A stretch of 64,000 bases of DNA from Mycobacteroides salmoniphilum (GCF_004924335.1 NZ_CP024633.1:3038001-3102000); one strand, 5' to 3'. Numbered from the stretch's first letter, positions 49,057-58,063 are shown. The notes: generated by a model not told the origin, from the letters alone. Translations and numbers: made by a program.

Positions 49057-49751
49057 AACTCCGCCGTCGAGGCGATCTGCCGGGCTGCGAAGTCAGCGGC
49101 CTGGTTGGTCATCCCGTTGTCTCCGTAGGAGCCGTGCGCGGTGTTGTCGTTGCCGTCCGGGGAGCAAATCGGATCCTCGGGGTTGCACATGTCGACAGTC
49201 TTGTCCGCGTAGAGGTGCCCAATGTTGATGGGAGGGGCCGTGTTGTCGATACGCTGCAGGAATCCGGTGGACGGCTTGCCGAACAGCGCCACCGCCGCGA
49301 CGTGGTCGGCCACCTCGGGTGGCATCGGCCCGGTGATCCCCTCTGGCAGCTCGAAGCCCGGGGGCACCGCGTCCGCCGTGGTGTAGGCCACCACTGCCGC
49401 ACCCTGCGAGAAGCCACCCAGCACGATCTTGGTGTTGGGGCACCGCGCCGCAACATCCTTAACCCGGTTGCTGGCGTCGATGACACCGTCAGCCGCGGTC
49501 GCAAAGGCCAGGGACGCGGGGTACTCGACGGGATAGACCTCCACCGACTTGCCCTTGGTGCGCGCACGCAGCGCGCTGACGAATGCCTCTCCGGTGCCGC
49601 CGACGCCCGGAGGCTCGAAAGTGCCTCTCGCAAAGACAATCTCAACATCGGGACATGCCGCAGCAGCGGCTGACGGTATGCCAACGGGCGAACTAAACAG
49701 GGCGCACATGACCACAATGGCAAGTAACCAGCCCCACCGAACTCTCTTCAT
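49038..49751 (-). CDS. secreted cutinase-family esterase
   Basis: A 237-residue serine esterase with signal peptide ending SAAAAACP (about 28-33). The nucleophile is in GGFSQGAAV (Ser115), with the Asp region CNPEDPICSPDG and His in DNTAHGSYGDNG. The paired Cys typical of cutinases are present. The ATG at 49751 begins a normal signal; an ATG at 49793 would add 14 residues. Located between cassettes B and C. Confidence 0.9.
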   Translation of the reverse strand: MKRVRWGWLLAIVVMCALFSSPVGIPSAAAAACPDVEIVFARGTFEPPGVGGTGEAFVSALRARTKGKSVEVYPVEYPASLAFATAADGVIDASNRVKDVAARCPNTKIVLGGFSQGAAVVAYTTADAVPPGFELPEGITGPMPPEVADHVAAVALFGKPSTGFLQRIDNTAPPINIGHLYADKTVDMCNPEDPICSPDGNDNTAHGSYGDNGMTNQAADFAARQIASTAELASASR

Positions 49752-49808
49752 CAATGACCACCACCTGTTCGGGCTTCCGTTCCTGTCTATCACAGATTCA
49801 ACGGTTGT

Positions 49809-49890
49809 GGACAGGTCTGCGCCGCCTCGCGGATGGTTTAGGCCGATCGCTCGTCGATCGAAAGATGGTATCCACGAACCACTTCCGCGA
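49809..49890. repeat. junction repeat C, copy 1 (nuclease 3'-end remnant)
   Basis: Aligns directly with 53319-53400 with 8 mismatches in 82 bases and no gaps. On the minus strand it codes AEVVRGYHLS, then IDERSA and an in-frame TAA where the intact nuclease has Arg, so it is a dead fragment. Confidence 0.9.
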
Positions 49891-50040
49891 GACCCGACCC
49901 AGTCAGACCATATTCAGTGAAAATGATGTTGAGCGTCCTTTGCCCGGCGCCAATAGGCTTTCACCAGGGCCACCATAAGCGTTGAACGCCTGTCGAAACT
50001 AGGGATAGCGGCGTGAGCAACATGCCGGCAACGGCGCGCA

Positions 50041-50700
50041 TTACTCCGTAACGGCGCGCGCTGCCCTCAACACTGGGACGAAGTAGGTGACGGCGAAATT
50101 CCTTGCCTCGTCATCCGTCTCCGCGCGAAGAACCTTCGACGGAGCCAGCAAAAGAGTCGCGGTAATCCGCATGATGAGTTCGGCAGCCTGCTTAGCGCCC
50201 GCTTCGGAATACCCGTCCCCCATCAACCGCATGGCGAGAACGGAAAGTGCCACCTGGTAGTTGCCGTGTTCGGTCTCAAACAGTCTCAGCGACATTGATT
50301 CGGCCTCATATTCCTTGAGAGCCGCAACCACCGGATTCACCCGACACTCGCGCATTCCAGTAACGAACACCTCGACAACCTGGTCCTCGACCTTGTCCCC
50401 CAGATCCAGTAATGGCGCCAATTGGAGAAAGAACTGAAGCACCTCACGACCGACGACAGACGACACCATGTCGTCTTTGTCGCCACACCGGCGGTTCAGA
50501 GTCTGTCGAGAAACCTTGGCCCGCTTAGCAATATCCGCCACAGCTGCCCGACGGAAACCGTGCGCGACGAACTCAGCACGCGCGGCATCAAGAAGCCGCT
50601 CTCGCTCGTCATCCTCCGGGGCTACTTGCCCAGAAGACCACTGCGACCACATCGCGCCTAGATCCACAGTCGACAATGTTACCTCTTGACGTAGAGACAT
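50041..50700 (-). CDS. TetR-family regulator of the P450 cassette
   Basis: A 219-residue regulator from the ATG at 50700. The helix-turn-helix is AAVADIAKRAKVSRQTLNRR (about 53-72). It is divergent from the ferredoxin with 25 bases between start codons, filled by a perfect inverted repeat, so it should control both itself and the P450 operon. Confidence 0.88.
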   Translation of the reverse strand: MSLRQEVTLSTVDLGAMWSQWSSGQVAPEDDERERLLDAARAEFVAHGFRRAAVADIAKRAKVSRQTLNRRCGDKDDMVSSVVGREVLQFFLQLAPLLDLGDKVEDQVVEVFVTGMRECRVNPVVAALKEYEAESMSLRLFETEHGNYQVALSVLAMRLMGDGYSEAGAKQAAELIMRITATLLLAPSKVLRAETDDEARNFAVTYFVPVLRAARAVTE

Positions 50701-50715
50701 TGTTACATCTAAAGT
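50686..50715 (+). promoter_or_regulatory. promoter of the ferredoxin-P450 operon
   Basis: TTGACG (50686-50691) and TAAAGT (50710-50715) are spaced 18 bases and predict a start about 4 bases before the ferredoxin ATG. Both boxes overlap or touch the operator. Confidence 0.6.
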
Positions 50716-50725
50716 CCAATGTCTC
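50694..50725. promoter_or_regulatory. TetR operator between tetR and ferredoxin
   Basis: GAGACATTG-N14-CAATGTCTC is a perfect 9-bp inverted repeat. The left arm contains the tetR start codon and the right arm ends at the ferredoxin ATG. Confidence 0.7.
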
Positions 50726-50938
50726 ATGCTAGAACAACTCTTCTCCGTCACCGTCGACGACGGCGTCTGCATGGGAGCCGGCTATTGCTACCGCTCCTAT
50801 CCGCAACTGTTTATGGAGAACGCCGACGGCACGAGCGTCGCGACCGGGACGACCAGTGACGAATTACTTGACGACGCAACTAAAGCCAGCCAGATCTGCC
50901 CCTCGGGGGCCATTGAGATCCACCGCGGAAAGGACTGA
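50726..50938 (+). CDS. 3Fe-4S ferredoxin of the P450 type
   Basis: A 70-residue electron carrier with C15, C21 and C58-Pro, the three-cysteine pattern (C-x2-x-x2-C ... C-P) of actinobacterial P450 ferredoxins. Its TGA overlaps the P450 ATG by one base, so it is the likely electron donor of that enzyme. Confidence 0.92.
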   Translation: MLEQLFSVTVDDGVCMGAGYCYRSYPQLFMENADGTSVATGTTSDELLDDATKASQICPSGAIEIHRGKD

Positions 50939-52497
50939 TGTTGACCACTGCTGCGACCCATTGCCCGCCACACCGCCGCAACGACGATGCTGGAACGGTC
51001 GACCACGCACCTCGGGCGGTGACGTCACCTCGGTGGACCGCTGGCCGTCGCGCGGTGATCGCATCCTTGAAAGACGATCCGTTCTGGCCCACCCGCAAGC
51101 CACTCCGTGCATCCTTCAGCTTGCTCACCGGTCGCGGCCGCGACCGACCAATTCCACCAGGTCCCATCGGATTGCCCTTCATAGGCTCCGCGATTCCTAT
51201 GGCGCGCAACCCGTACAAATTCCTACAGGACTGCCATCGCAGATATGGGGACATCTATCGGGTGCCGCTACCCATACATCCTTTGATCCTGGCCAACCAC
51301 CCCGACCTGGTGAGCGAGTTTATGGAGGACACCGAACTCAAATACAGCATGTCCGCTCCACTCCAAGGCCAGCGAATTCACAAGGCAGTAACGAGCGTGG
51401 GCTGTCCAGTCCAGGTCCTCGAGGGCCAGGCACTTCGCGACAGACGGAAAAAACTCATGCCCATGTTCGGCAAGAAACACCTCGCGGTGGTGTCGGACAA
51501 GTTCGTCGAGGTGTTCTCCGACCGCATCGACCGATGGCTCGCACTCGCTGGTACCGACCAGGAGGTGAACCTTCAAGCTGAGTTGCCGAAGGTCGTGCTC
51601 CCGGCATTCATGTACGCCATGTTCTCGACGAGACTGTCCGATGAAGAAGTCCTGCATGCCGATACCGCGACCCGATCGGTGATGCGCGCCATCGCCTCTG
51701 GATTGTTTCTGGCGACGCCGCCGAACATCTTCCCGCTACGCGGCAAGGAAAATCTGACGGTCTCCGGGGTTCATCTCGTGCGAACCATCCGCAAGATGAT
51801 CCGGGACCGACGTGCCAATCCCACCGATGATGCGGACCTGCTCAACATATTGCTCGCCGGACGCAACGACCCCAGCAACCCGCTTACCGAAGTCGACGTG
51901 TACTCGGAGATCATGTCGGCGATCGGTGGCGGTTACGAAACGATCGTCGCATCGATGTCATGGACGCTGGCACTGCTGCTGCAGCATCCGGAACATCTGG
52001 AGCGTCTCTATGACGAGATCGCGGTTCTTGGCGGCAGCGTGCCGACGCCCGACGATCTACCCAGGTTGCCCTGGGCACGCGCATGTTTCGACGAGGGACA
52101 ACGGCTCCAGGGCGCCCCGATCAACCCGAGATACGCGATGGAGGACACCGAGCTCGGGGGCTACCCCATCCCCAAATACACCTTGGTAGCAAGCTCGTTA
52201 TACGTGGTTCACCGCGATCCGCGGTGGTGGGGCGAGAACGCCGAAGTGTATGACCCGATGCAATTCTTCGATCAAGACCGGGTCAATGCGCGTCCACGTC
52301 TGGCATTCCAGGCCTTCGGCGCCGGACCACACCACTGTATGGGCACTGGTATGGCCTACATGATGGCTCAGTATTTGTTGGCGATCATCTTCCAGCGCTA
52401 TCGCTTGCACTTGCGGCCAGGGTGGCAACCCCAACAATTCTTCAGCTTATCGACGCTAGTCAAAGGTGGCGTGCCCGCCACCATCACCAAAGCGTAA
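50938..52497 (+). CDS. cytochrome P450
   Basis: A 519-residue P450, longer than most bacterial ones (about 400-450) because of an N-terminal extension of about 70 residues before the Pro-rich PIPPGPIGLPFIGSA. Visible are the I-helix GGGYETIVA, the EGQR (ExxR) motif and the heme loop FGAGPHHCMG with Cys467. No membrane anchor is evident. GGAAAGGA precedes the ATG. The substrate is unknown; the family number was not assigned. Confidence 0.93.
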   Translation: MLTTAATHCPPHRRNDDAGTVDHAPRAVTSPRWTAGRRAVIASLKDDPFWPTRKPLRASFSLLTGRGRDRPIPPGPIGLPFIGSAIPMARNPYKFLQDCHRRYGDIYRVPLPIHPLILANHPDLVSEFMEDTELKYSMSAPLQGQRIHKAVTSVGCPVQVLEGQALRDRRKKLMPMFGKKHLAVVSDKFVEVFSDRIDRWLALAGTDQEVNLQAELPKVVLPAFMYAMFSTRLSDEEVLHADTATRSVMRAIASGLFLATPPNIFPLRGKENLTVSGVHLVRTIRKMIRDRRANPTDDADLLNILLAGRNDPSNPLTEVDVYSEIMSAIGGGYETIVASMSWTLALLLQHPEHLERLYDEIAVLGGSVPTPDDLPRLPWARACFDEGQRLQGAPINPRYAMEDTELGGYPIPKYTLVASSLYVVHRDPRWWGENAEVYDPMQFFDQDRVNARPRLAFQAFGAGPHHCMGTGMAYMMAQYLLAIIFQRYRLHLRPGWQPQQFFSLSTLVKGGVPATITKA

Positions 52498-52533
52498 ACA
52501 CCTCACACACAAGCCATCACAGGAAGGAACGCC

Positions 52534-53289
52534 GTGACCAACACCGAGTTGAGGAACCAGGATTCGTACCGTTCGGACTGGGGCATAAAGGCTCCCCCCG
52601 GCCGGGTTCACGCGCCGGTCGCCGAATCCGAAGCACTCGTCGAGCCATTCCTGCGTCGTTGCAAAGAGCAGGAAGACATGTACGTCGCCGCCGGCTTCCC
52701 GCTGGAAGGGATTGCAGAGTTCTGGTGCAAGTGGTTCGCAGCCTGGAACGACGACTCCCCCGAAGCACTCGAGGACTGCTGGGCCGAGGACCTGGTGTGG
52801 ACCATGTCCAACACAGGCCAACTGGAATTTCACGGCCGCAGCTACACCGGAGACTTCGCGCGATTCGGGTATCTGTTCACACGAGAACTCGGCTTTTATC
52901 CGTGGGACGGAACAGACACTCACCTGCCCTATTACGACTTCTTCAACGGTCAGGTACGGGCGGCTTTTCCGTACTCAGGATCTACACGGTTCTTCTGGAG
53001 CAGCACAATCCCGTGGCCGCGCAAGCCGGTTCGCGGCTGTGGTGTCGACAGGTACATCCTCCGCAAGGAGGACGGAGAATGGCGGATCGCGCGGATCGAT
53101 ACCGATCAGGACTTCCTGGCCGCCCTCATGCAGATGCTGCCATTCGCCACCGGAACCACAAAGCTCATAGCGTGGCTTACCCGCACTCTCCCGGTCGTGG
53201 GACGCAGGTTGGGGATTTACGACAGGGAATCTCTCTACAGCCGGGAATACGCGGCAAGCCGAGCGGCGCGAGTGCTGCCCAAGGGGTGA
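52534..53289 (+). CDS. SnoaL/NTF2-like protein, P450 operon
   Basis: A 251-residue protein with a central cone-fold region (AAWNDDSPEALEDCWAEDLVW through WRIARID). It starts at GTG with AGGAAGGA upstream, 36 bases after the P450. It may act on the P450 product or bind substrate; this is inference from context. Confidence 0.75.
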   Translation: MTNTELRNQDSYRSDWGIKAPPGRVHAPVAESEALVEPFLRRCKEQEDMYVAAGFPLEGIAEFWCKWFAAWNDDSPEALEDCWAEDLVWTMSNTGQLEFHGRSYTGDFARFGYLFTRELGFYPWDGTDTHLPYYDFFNGQVRAAFPYSGSTRFFWSSTIPWPRKPVRGCGVDRYILRKEDGEWRIARIDTDQDFLAALMQMLPFATGTTKLIAWLTRTLPVVGRRLGIYDRESLYSREYAASRAARVLPKG

Positions 53290-53311
53290 TCACGACGGCG
53301 TCCCACATTCG

Positions 53312-54022
53312 TCAATGCGGACAGGTGTGCGCCGCCTCACGGATGGTTCTGGCCGATCGCTCATCGAGTGAAAGATGATATCCACGAACCACTTCCGCGA
53401 ACTGCATGGAGTATTGACACCAGAACACCTTGTTCGGCGGCATCCATCCCGAAGGCCCCGCATCGCCCTTGTCCTTGTTCGCTTGCCCTTGCACAGCGAT
53501 GAGATTGGCGGGATCATTGGCAAAGCGCCAGCGCATCGAAGGTTGCCACTCGCGTGCGCCCATGTCCCACGCGTACGCCAACGGAACGATGTGATCGATC
53601 TGGACTGCTTCGCCGCTTTTCGGCCCGCGAGCAAAGGCCACCAACGCTCCCGTGTAGGGATCGTGCAGCATCCCGGCACCCACCGCACTGGGACATCTGT
53701 GCGTGAACACGAAGCTCTTATCGGTCAGGTCGCGGTTCAGGATGTCGTTGCGCGTGTCGCAACCATTGCGTCCACCGGGAGCGTCGGTGTCATCGGACCA
53801 GGCATCGCCGAACTCGGCACGCTGATAGTCCTTGCCTCGCACCCGCTTGGGTATCACCATCACCCCGGCTAGCGGATCTTGGCCGGGAGCCAGAGTCGGA
53901 ATGTTCGATTGCCCAGCAACGACATTGGCACGTTGCAGCCGGTACCGGGCCGAAACCTGGTATGCCACCACCACCGCGATCGCCGCAGCGATCGCGACAA
54001 TGAGCACGGTGCGGTTCCTCAC
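53312..54022 (-). CDS. membrane-anchored DUF1524 (HNH-type) nuclease-like protein
   Basis: A 236-residue protein with one N-terminal helix (TVLIVAIAAAIAVVVAYQV) and an exported DUF1524/GmrSD-type HNH domain: DHIVPLAYAWDMGA, FANDPANLIAVQGQANKDKGD and WCQYSMQFAEVV. Extracellular nuclease activity is plausible. The GTG at 54022 overlaps the recG stop (GTGA). Its 3' end is duplicated at 49809-49890. Confidence 0.87.
   Translation of the reverse strand: MRNRTVLIVAIAAAIAVVVAYQVSARYRLQRANVVAGQSNIPTLAPGQDPLAGVMVIPKRVRGKDYQRAEFGDAWSDDTDAPGGRNGCDTRNDILNRDLTDKSFVFTHRCPSAVGAGMLHDPYTGALVAFARGPKSGEAVQIDHIVPLAYAWDMGAREWQPSMRWRFANDPANLIAVQGQANKDKGDAGPSGWMPPNKVFWCQYSMQFAEVVRGYHLSLDERSARTIREAAHTCPH
53319..53400. 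repeat. junction repeat C, copy 2
   Basis: The intact 3' end of the DUF1524 gene, direct-repeat partner of 49809-49890. The shared block ends sharply at CACTTCCGCGA; beyond it the two loci are unrelated. Confidence 0.9.
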
Positions 54023-56259
54023 GATTTGTCCAGGTACTCGATCTGATCGGCGATCAGGAAGCGTCGCGCCATACCTGCCAGCGCCGGTTGTCGCGTCAGC
54101 GCGGGATCCTCGGCGCAAGCCCGTACCGCCATGTCTCTGGCGGTCTCGATCATGTCGCGGTGATCCATCAGCGAAAGCAGCCGTAGATTCACCGCGCGGC
54201 CGGACTGGTCGCGACCCAGGACATCGCCCTCGCGTCGCTCCTCCAGGTCCAGCTCGGCCAGGGTGAACCCGTCCAGGGTGTCCTGCACCGCACGTAATCG
54301 CCGTCCTGCCGAACCCGCAGGGCTGCTAGGACTTACCAAGAGGCATAAACCCTTGTTGCCACCGCGGCCCACGCGACCACGCAGCTGATGCAGCTGGCTG
54401 ATGCCGAATCGATCCGCATCCATGATCAGCATCACAGTGGCATTGGGAACGTCCACGCCCACTTCGATCACGGTGGTACACACCAGAACATCGATCTCAC
54501 CCGCGTTTAACGCCGTCATCACGGCATCCTTCTGCTCCGACGGCAGCCGACCGTGCAGCAGTCCAATGCGCAGCCCCGGCAGCAGTGAACCGCGGATGGT
54601 TTCGTACAAGTCGGTGACGGGCACCGGCGGCGGGCGCTTCTCTTCTGCATCCTCAGGGCCGGAATCTTTGTCGTCCGGGTCGATCCGCGAGGCCACCACG
54701 TAGGCCTGCCTGCCCGCGGCCACCTCCTCGGCAATTCGCTCCCAACCGCGCGCTAGCCAGCCCGGCTTCTCGCGGGTGAACACCGCGGTAGTGGTGATGG
54801 GCTGGCGCCCACGCGGCAACTCCCGCAATGTCGAGGTCTCCAGATCGCCGAACACCGTGAGCGCCACCGTGCGCGGGATCGGAGTCGCCGTCATCACCAG
54901 CAAGTGCGGCACGATGCCGTCGGGGGCCTTGGCCCGCAACCGATCCCGCTGCTCAACGCCGAACCGGTGCTGCTCGTCGACCACCACCAGACCCAGATTG
55001 TGGAAATCCACCGAGTCCTGCAACAACGCATGGGTCCCGATGACGATGCCGGCAAGTCCGGTCGCGACATCGGCCTTGACCTGTTTCTTGAGCGCCGGCG
55101 ACATCGATCCGGTGAGCAGCGCGATGCTGGTCGCGTCGTCGGGAGCTCCCAGTTCGCCTGCGGTGGCTAAAGATCCGAGCATCGCGCGCAACGACCGGGC
55201 GTGCTGAACGGCCAGCACCTCGGTGGGAGCCAAGAGTGCGCACTGATAACCGGCATCGATGGCCTGCATCATCGCGAGCAGCGCGACGACGGTCTTACCG
55301 GAACCCACCTCTCCTTGCAGCAGCCGGTTCATCGGCTTGACCCCGGCAAGGTCCTCCCCGATTTCGGCGACAACCTGCTGCTGTCCCTCGGTGAGCTCGA
55401 AGGGCAGCTGGCGCTGTAGATCCTCACGTAGCTTCCCTGCGGTGAGCGGCATGGACGGACCCGCCGATCCGATGTCACTGCCGCGCCGTATGGCCAGCGC
55501 GAGTTGCAGACCCAGCGCCTCATCGAACGCCAGGCGCCTGCGCGCCTGCTTTTGTTCTGAGGAGTCCTCCGACATGTGGATCTTGCGCAGGGCTTCGTCC
55601 AGGGACATCAGGTTGTGCTCTGCCAGCACGGCTTCCGGCAGCGCCTCGGGCACCGGATCAAGCTGGGCAAGCACCTGGTCGATGCACCGGTAGATGTCCC
55701 AGCTTTCCAGGTTCTTGGTTGCGGGATAGATCGGAAACACGTTGCGCTCGAACGCCGAGATGGCCGTAGACGCATCGCGCGCCGTTCCGGCGATACCGCG
55801 CAGCGCGGTACTCCCCCGCGTTTCGGTGCTCTCACCGAGCGCGGTTTCCAGCACCAGATAGTCGGGGTGGGTCAGTTGAGGCTTACCCCGGAATTCTCCG
55901 ACCGCACCCGAGAGCATCACCCGGTTGCCCACCTGCAGATCACGTTTCACCTTGTGCGGATGGAAGAACGTGGCCTGCACGGCATGCGGGGCGCTTCCCA
56001 GCATGACCGAGAGAAACTGCCCCTTGCGGTTGCGCATGCTCTTCAGTTCCGCCGAGGTGATGAACCCCACCAGCGTGGTGTGCTCACCGGGTTTGGCGCG
56101 TTCACCGTCCTGCTCGTCGCGCAGACTGAAATCGGTGCTGTACCGGCGCGGGTAATGATGAAGCAGGTCTTCGACGGTCAGCAGACCGAACTCAGCGTCG
56201 AGAACGTCGGATGCCTTGTGCCCCAAAATATGATCGAGACGATCGGAAAGTTGCGCCAT
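54019..56259 (-). CDS. recG: ATP-dependent DNA helicase RecG
   Basis: Branch-migration helicase of 746 residues. N-terminal wedge/OB domain, then Walker A GEVGSGKT, DEQH box (VVVDEQHRFGVEQR), TATPIPRT and the C-terminal helicase QLRGRVGRG. Last shared gene of the DAK-recG-DUF1524 operon; 20 bases after the DAK gene. Confidence 0.97.
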   Translation of the reverse strand: MAQLSDRLDHILGHKASDVLDAEFGLLTVEDLLHHYPRRYSTDFSLRDEQDGERAKPGEHTTLVGFITSAELKSMRNRKGQFLSVMLGSAPHAVQATFFHPHKVKRDLQVGNRVMLSGAVGEFRGKPQLTHPDYLVLETALGESTETRGSTALRGIAGTARDASTAISAFERNVFPIYPATKNLESWDIYRCIDQVLAQLDPVPEALPEAVLAEHNLMSLDEALRKIHMSEDSSEQKQARRRLAFDEALGLQLALAIRRGSDIGSAGPSMPLTAGKLREDLQRQLPFELTEGQQQVVAEIGEDLAGVKPMNRLLQGEVGSGKTVVALLAMMQAIDAGYQCALLAPTEVLAVQHARSLRAMLGSLATAGELGAPDDATSIALLTGSMSPALKKQVKADVATGLAGIVIGTHALLQDSVDFHNLGLVVVDEQHRFGVEQRDRLRAKAPDGIVPHLLVMTATPIPRTVALTVFGDLETSTLRELPRGRQPITTTAVFTREKPGWLARGWERIAEEVAAGRQAYVVASRIDPDDKDSGPEDAEEKRPPPVPVTDLYETIRGSLLPGLRIGLLHGRLPSEQKDAVMTALNAGEIDVLVCTTVIEVGVDVPNATVMLIMDADRFGISQLHQLRGRVGRGGNKGLCLLVSPSSPAGSAGRRLRAVQDTLDGFTLAELDLEERREGDVLGRDQSGRAVNLRLLSLMDHRDMIETARDMAVRACAEDPALTRQPALAGMARRFLIADQIEYLDKS

Positions 56260-56279
56260 CTATCCCCTGCTATGACCTC

Positions 56280-57941
56280 TCACTCCACGCCGATGTGCAC
56301 GACGTCGGTGTGTTGCCCGGTGCGGTAAATCATCACCTCGACACCGCCGTGGTGCGATCGGGTGTGCTCGATCAATGCGTCGGCAAGGGACTCATCCGCC
56401 TTGTCCGACAGCAGCACCGTCACGAGCTCTCCACCGGAGGACAGCATGATGCTCACCAAAGCCTTTGTGGCATTGGCGACATCGTGGTTCAGCACGAGCA
56501 CCTCATCGCCGATGATGCCCATCGCGTCTCCCGGCTCGCAGGTACCGGACCAGGTGAGAGCACGCTCGGTGGCCACCCTGACCAACCCGAACCGGGTAGC
56601 GCCCGCTGCCCGCGCCATGGTGTAGCTGTCGTCGACTGCCATGCGCTCCGGGTCATGCACGGCCAGCGCCGCCAGTCCCTGCGCCATGGACGCCGAGGGC
56701 AGCGGAATGACCGTAATCCCCCATCCGCGCGCCGCGGCACAGACCGCCACCAGTTCCTCCGGCGACATCAATCCATTAGGCAGCACCATGATCTGGTGCG
56801 CGCCGCTGTCGACTACCGCATCCAGGAGACGTTTCGCACTCGCGGGAGGTTCGTCAACGCGCAACACCTGGGCACCCTCGCTGGAGAACAGCGTGGCCGC
56901 ACCGTCGCCCTCCGCCAGCGCTAACACCCGGCGGTGCCGGTGACGCCCATCGTGATGTCCCCCACCCACATCGCCGCGCAGTGACGAGATCTGGATCGAT
57001 TGCGGAATACCGAACTTCATCCCGGCCTCGATGGCCGCCCCGGCGTCGTTCACGTGTGCATGTACGGAATACCCCATGTCGCCATCTCCGGCGATGGCGA
57101 TGGAATCGCCCATCCCGTCGAGTTGCGTTCGTAGATCCGCGATCTGTAGCTCATCACACCCGCACAACAGGTACATCACCTCGAACTCCGGCGGCAGTTC
57201 CCGTGGCGGATCCAGATTCAGCCCGCTCGAACCGCGCCCGGGCCCTGCCACCCACACCTGTGACGGCGCGTTCTTGGGTGGCGACGGGCTGTACTCACGG
57301 CGCGCGGGCAGCTCCCCTGCCACCACCAACACCAAGGCGTCGAGGATGACGACGAGACCGCGGGCCCCGGCATCGACCACACCGTTATCGGCGAGGACGT
57401 CGAGCTGCTTGGGTGTCTTCTCCAGCGCGGCCACTGCGGCATCGGCGGCGGTGATGATGAGGCCGGCGAGATCGTCGGCGTGCACGCCGTCGGTGGCGGC
57501 TCGGTCAGCGGCCTCGGCGGCAGCGGCCAACACCGACACGATGGTCCCCTCGACCGGCGTACTCATCGAAGCGATCACGAACTGCGAGGCCTGTCGAAGC
57601 GCCCGGCGCACCACCTCGGCCCCGATGGCGTCCTGGTCGGCGGCCGCATCGGCGATCCCTCGCACGATCTGCGACAGGATGACCCCCGAGTTCCCACGGG
57701 CGCCATGGACTGCGCCCCGGGCCAGCGCCGCCGCGACCTGTGCGACCGTGGCGCTTTCCCCCAGTGCCTCGGCAGCGTTCACCGCCGAACGCATGGTGAA
57801 CAGCATGTTGGTACCGGTATCGGCGTCGGCGACCGGGAACACATTCAGCCGATTGATCTCGTCGCTGCGAGCGATCAGGCCGTCGACTGACGCCCGCGCC
57901 CAATGGAGCAGCGCAGCGCTGTCCAACACCGAGAGCTGCAT
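56280..57941 (-). CDS. DAK/FakA-type fatty-acid kinase-like protein
   Basis: A 553-residue protein of the DegV-partner kinase family (DAK2 ATP-binding domain, then FakA/YloV domains). The ATP site shows NVFPVADADTGTNM (about 34-47), and the middle GARGNSGVILSQI. In M. tuberculosis the corresponding region is annotated as two genes (Rv2974c/Rv2975c); here one frame is intact. The ATG at 57941 fits homologues. Confidence 0.9.
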   Translation of the reverse strand: MQLSVLDSAALLHWARASVDGLIARSDEINRLNVFPVADADTGTNMLFTMRSAVNAAEALGESATVAQVAAALARGAVHGARGNSGVILSQIVRGIADAAADQDAIGAEVVRRALRQASQFVIASMSTPVEGTIVSVLAAAAEAADRAATDGVHADDLAGLIITAADAAVAALEKTPKQLDVLADNGVVDAGARGLVVILDALVLVVAGELPARREYSPSPPKNAPSQVWVAGPGRGSSGLNLDPPRELPPEFEVMYLLCGCDELQIADLRTQLDGMGDSIAIAGDGDMGYSVHAHVNDAGAAIEAGMKFGIPQSIQISSLRGDVGGGHHDGRHRHRRVLALAEGDGAATLFSSEGAQVLRVDEPPASAKRLLDAVVDSGAHQIMVLPNGLMSPEELVAVCAAARGWGITVIPLPSASMAQGLAALAVHDPERMAVDDSYTMARAAGATRFGLVRVATERALTWSGTCEPGDAMGIIGDEVLVLNHDVANATKALVSIMLSSGGELVTVLLSDKADESLADALIEHTRSHHGGVEVMIYRTGQHTDVVHIGVE

Positions 57942-58057
57942 GTGAGAAAGCCTATCTATCGGAGCTGACAGAGTTGAAGGGTCTCGCCGAAGCTGGGGAT
58001 CCCCTGCTGGCGGGGGCCACATTGACGCCTATTTTGGTGTTCACAGGCCGGTCAGGC

Positions 58058-58063
58058 TATTCT
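58058..58063 (+). promoter_or_regulatory. -10 box for rpmB with a long leader
   Basis: TATTCT preceded by GGC fits an extended -10. It predicts a leader of about 90 bases before rpmB, unusual among the mostly short leaders here, so leader control is possible. Confidence 0.35.

Noticed and set aside
36314..53400. Insertion sequences or prophage as the cause of the cassettes
   Set aside because: No transposase, integrase, terminal inverted repeats or short target duplications were seen; the repeats are gene-end duplicates instead.
54023..54118. Longer N-terminus for the DUF1524 protein inside recG
   Set aside because: It would place about 30 Arg-rich residues before the membrane anchor and overlap recG by about 100 bases; the GTGA-coupled start is better.
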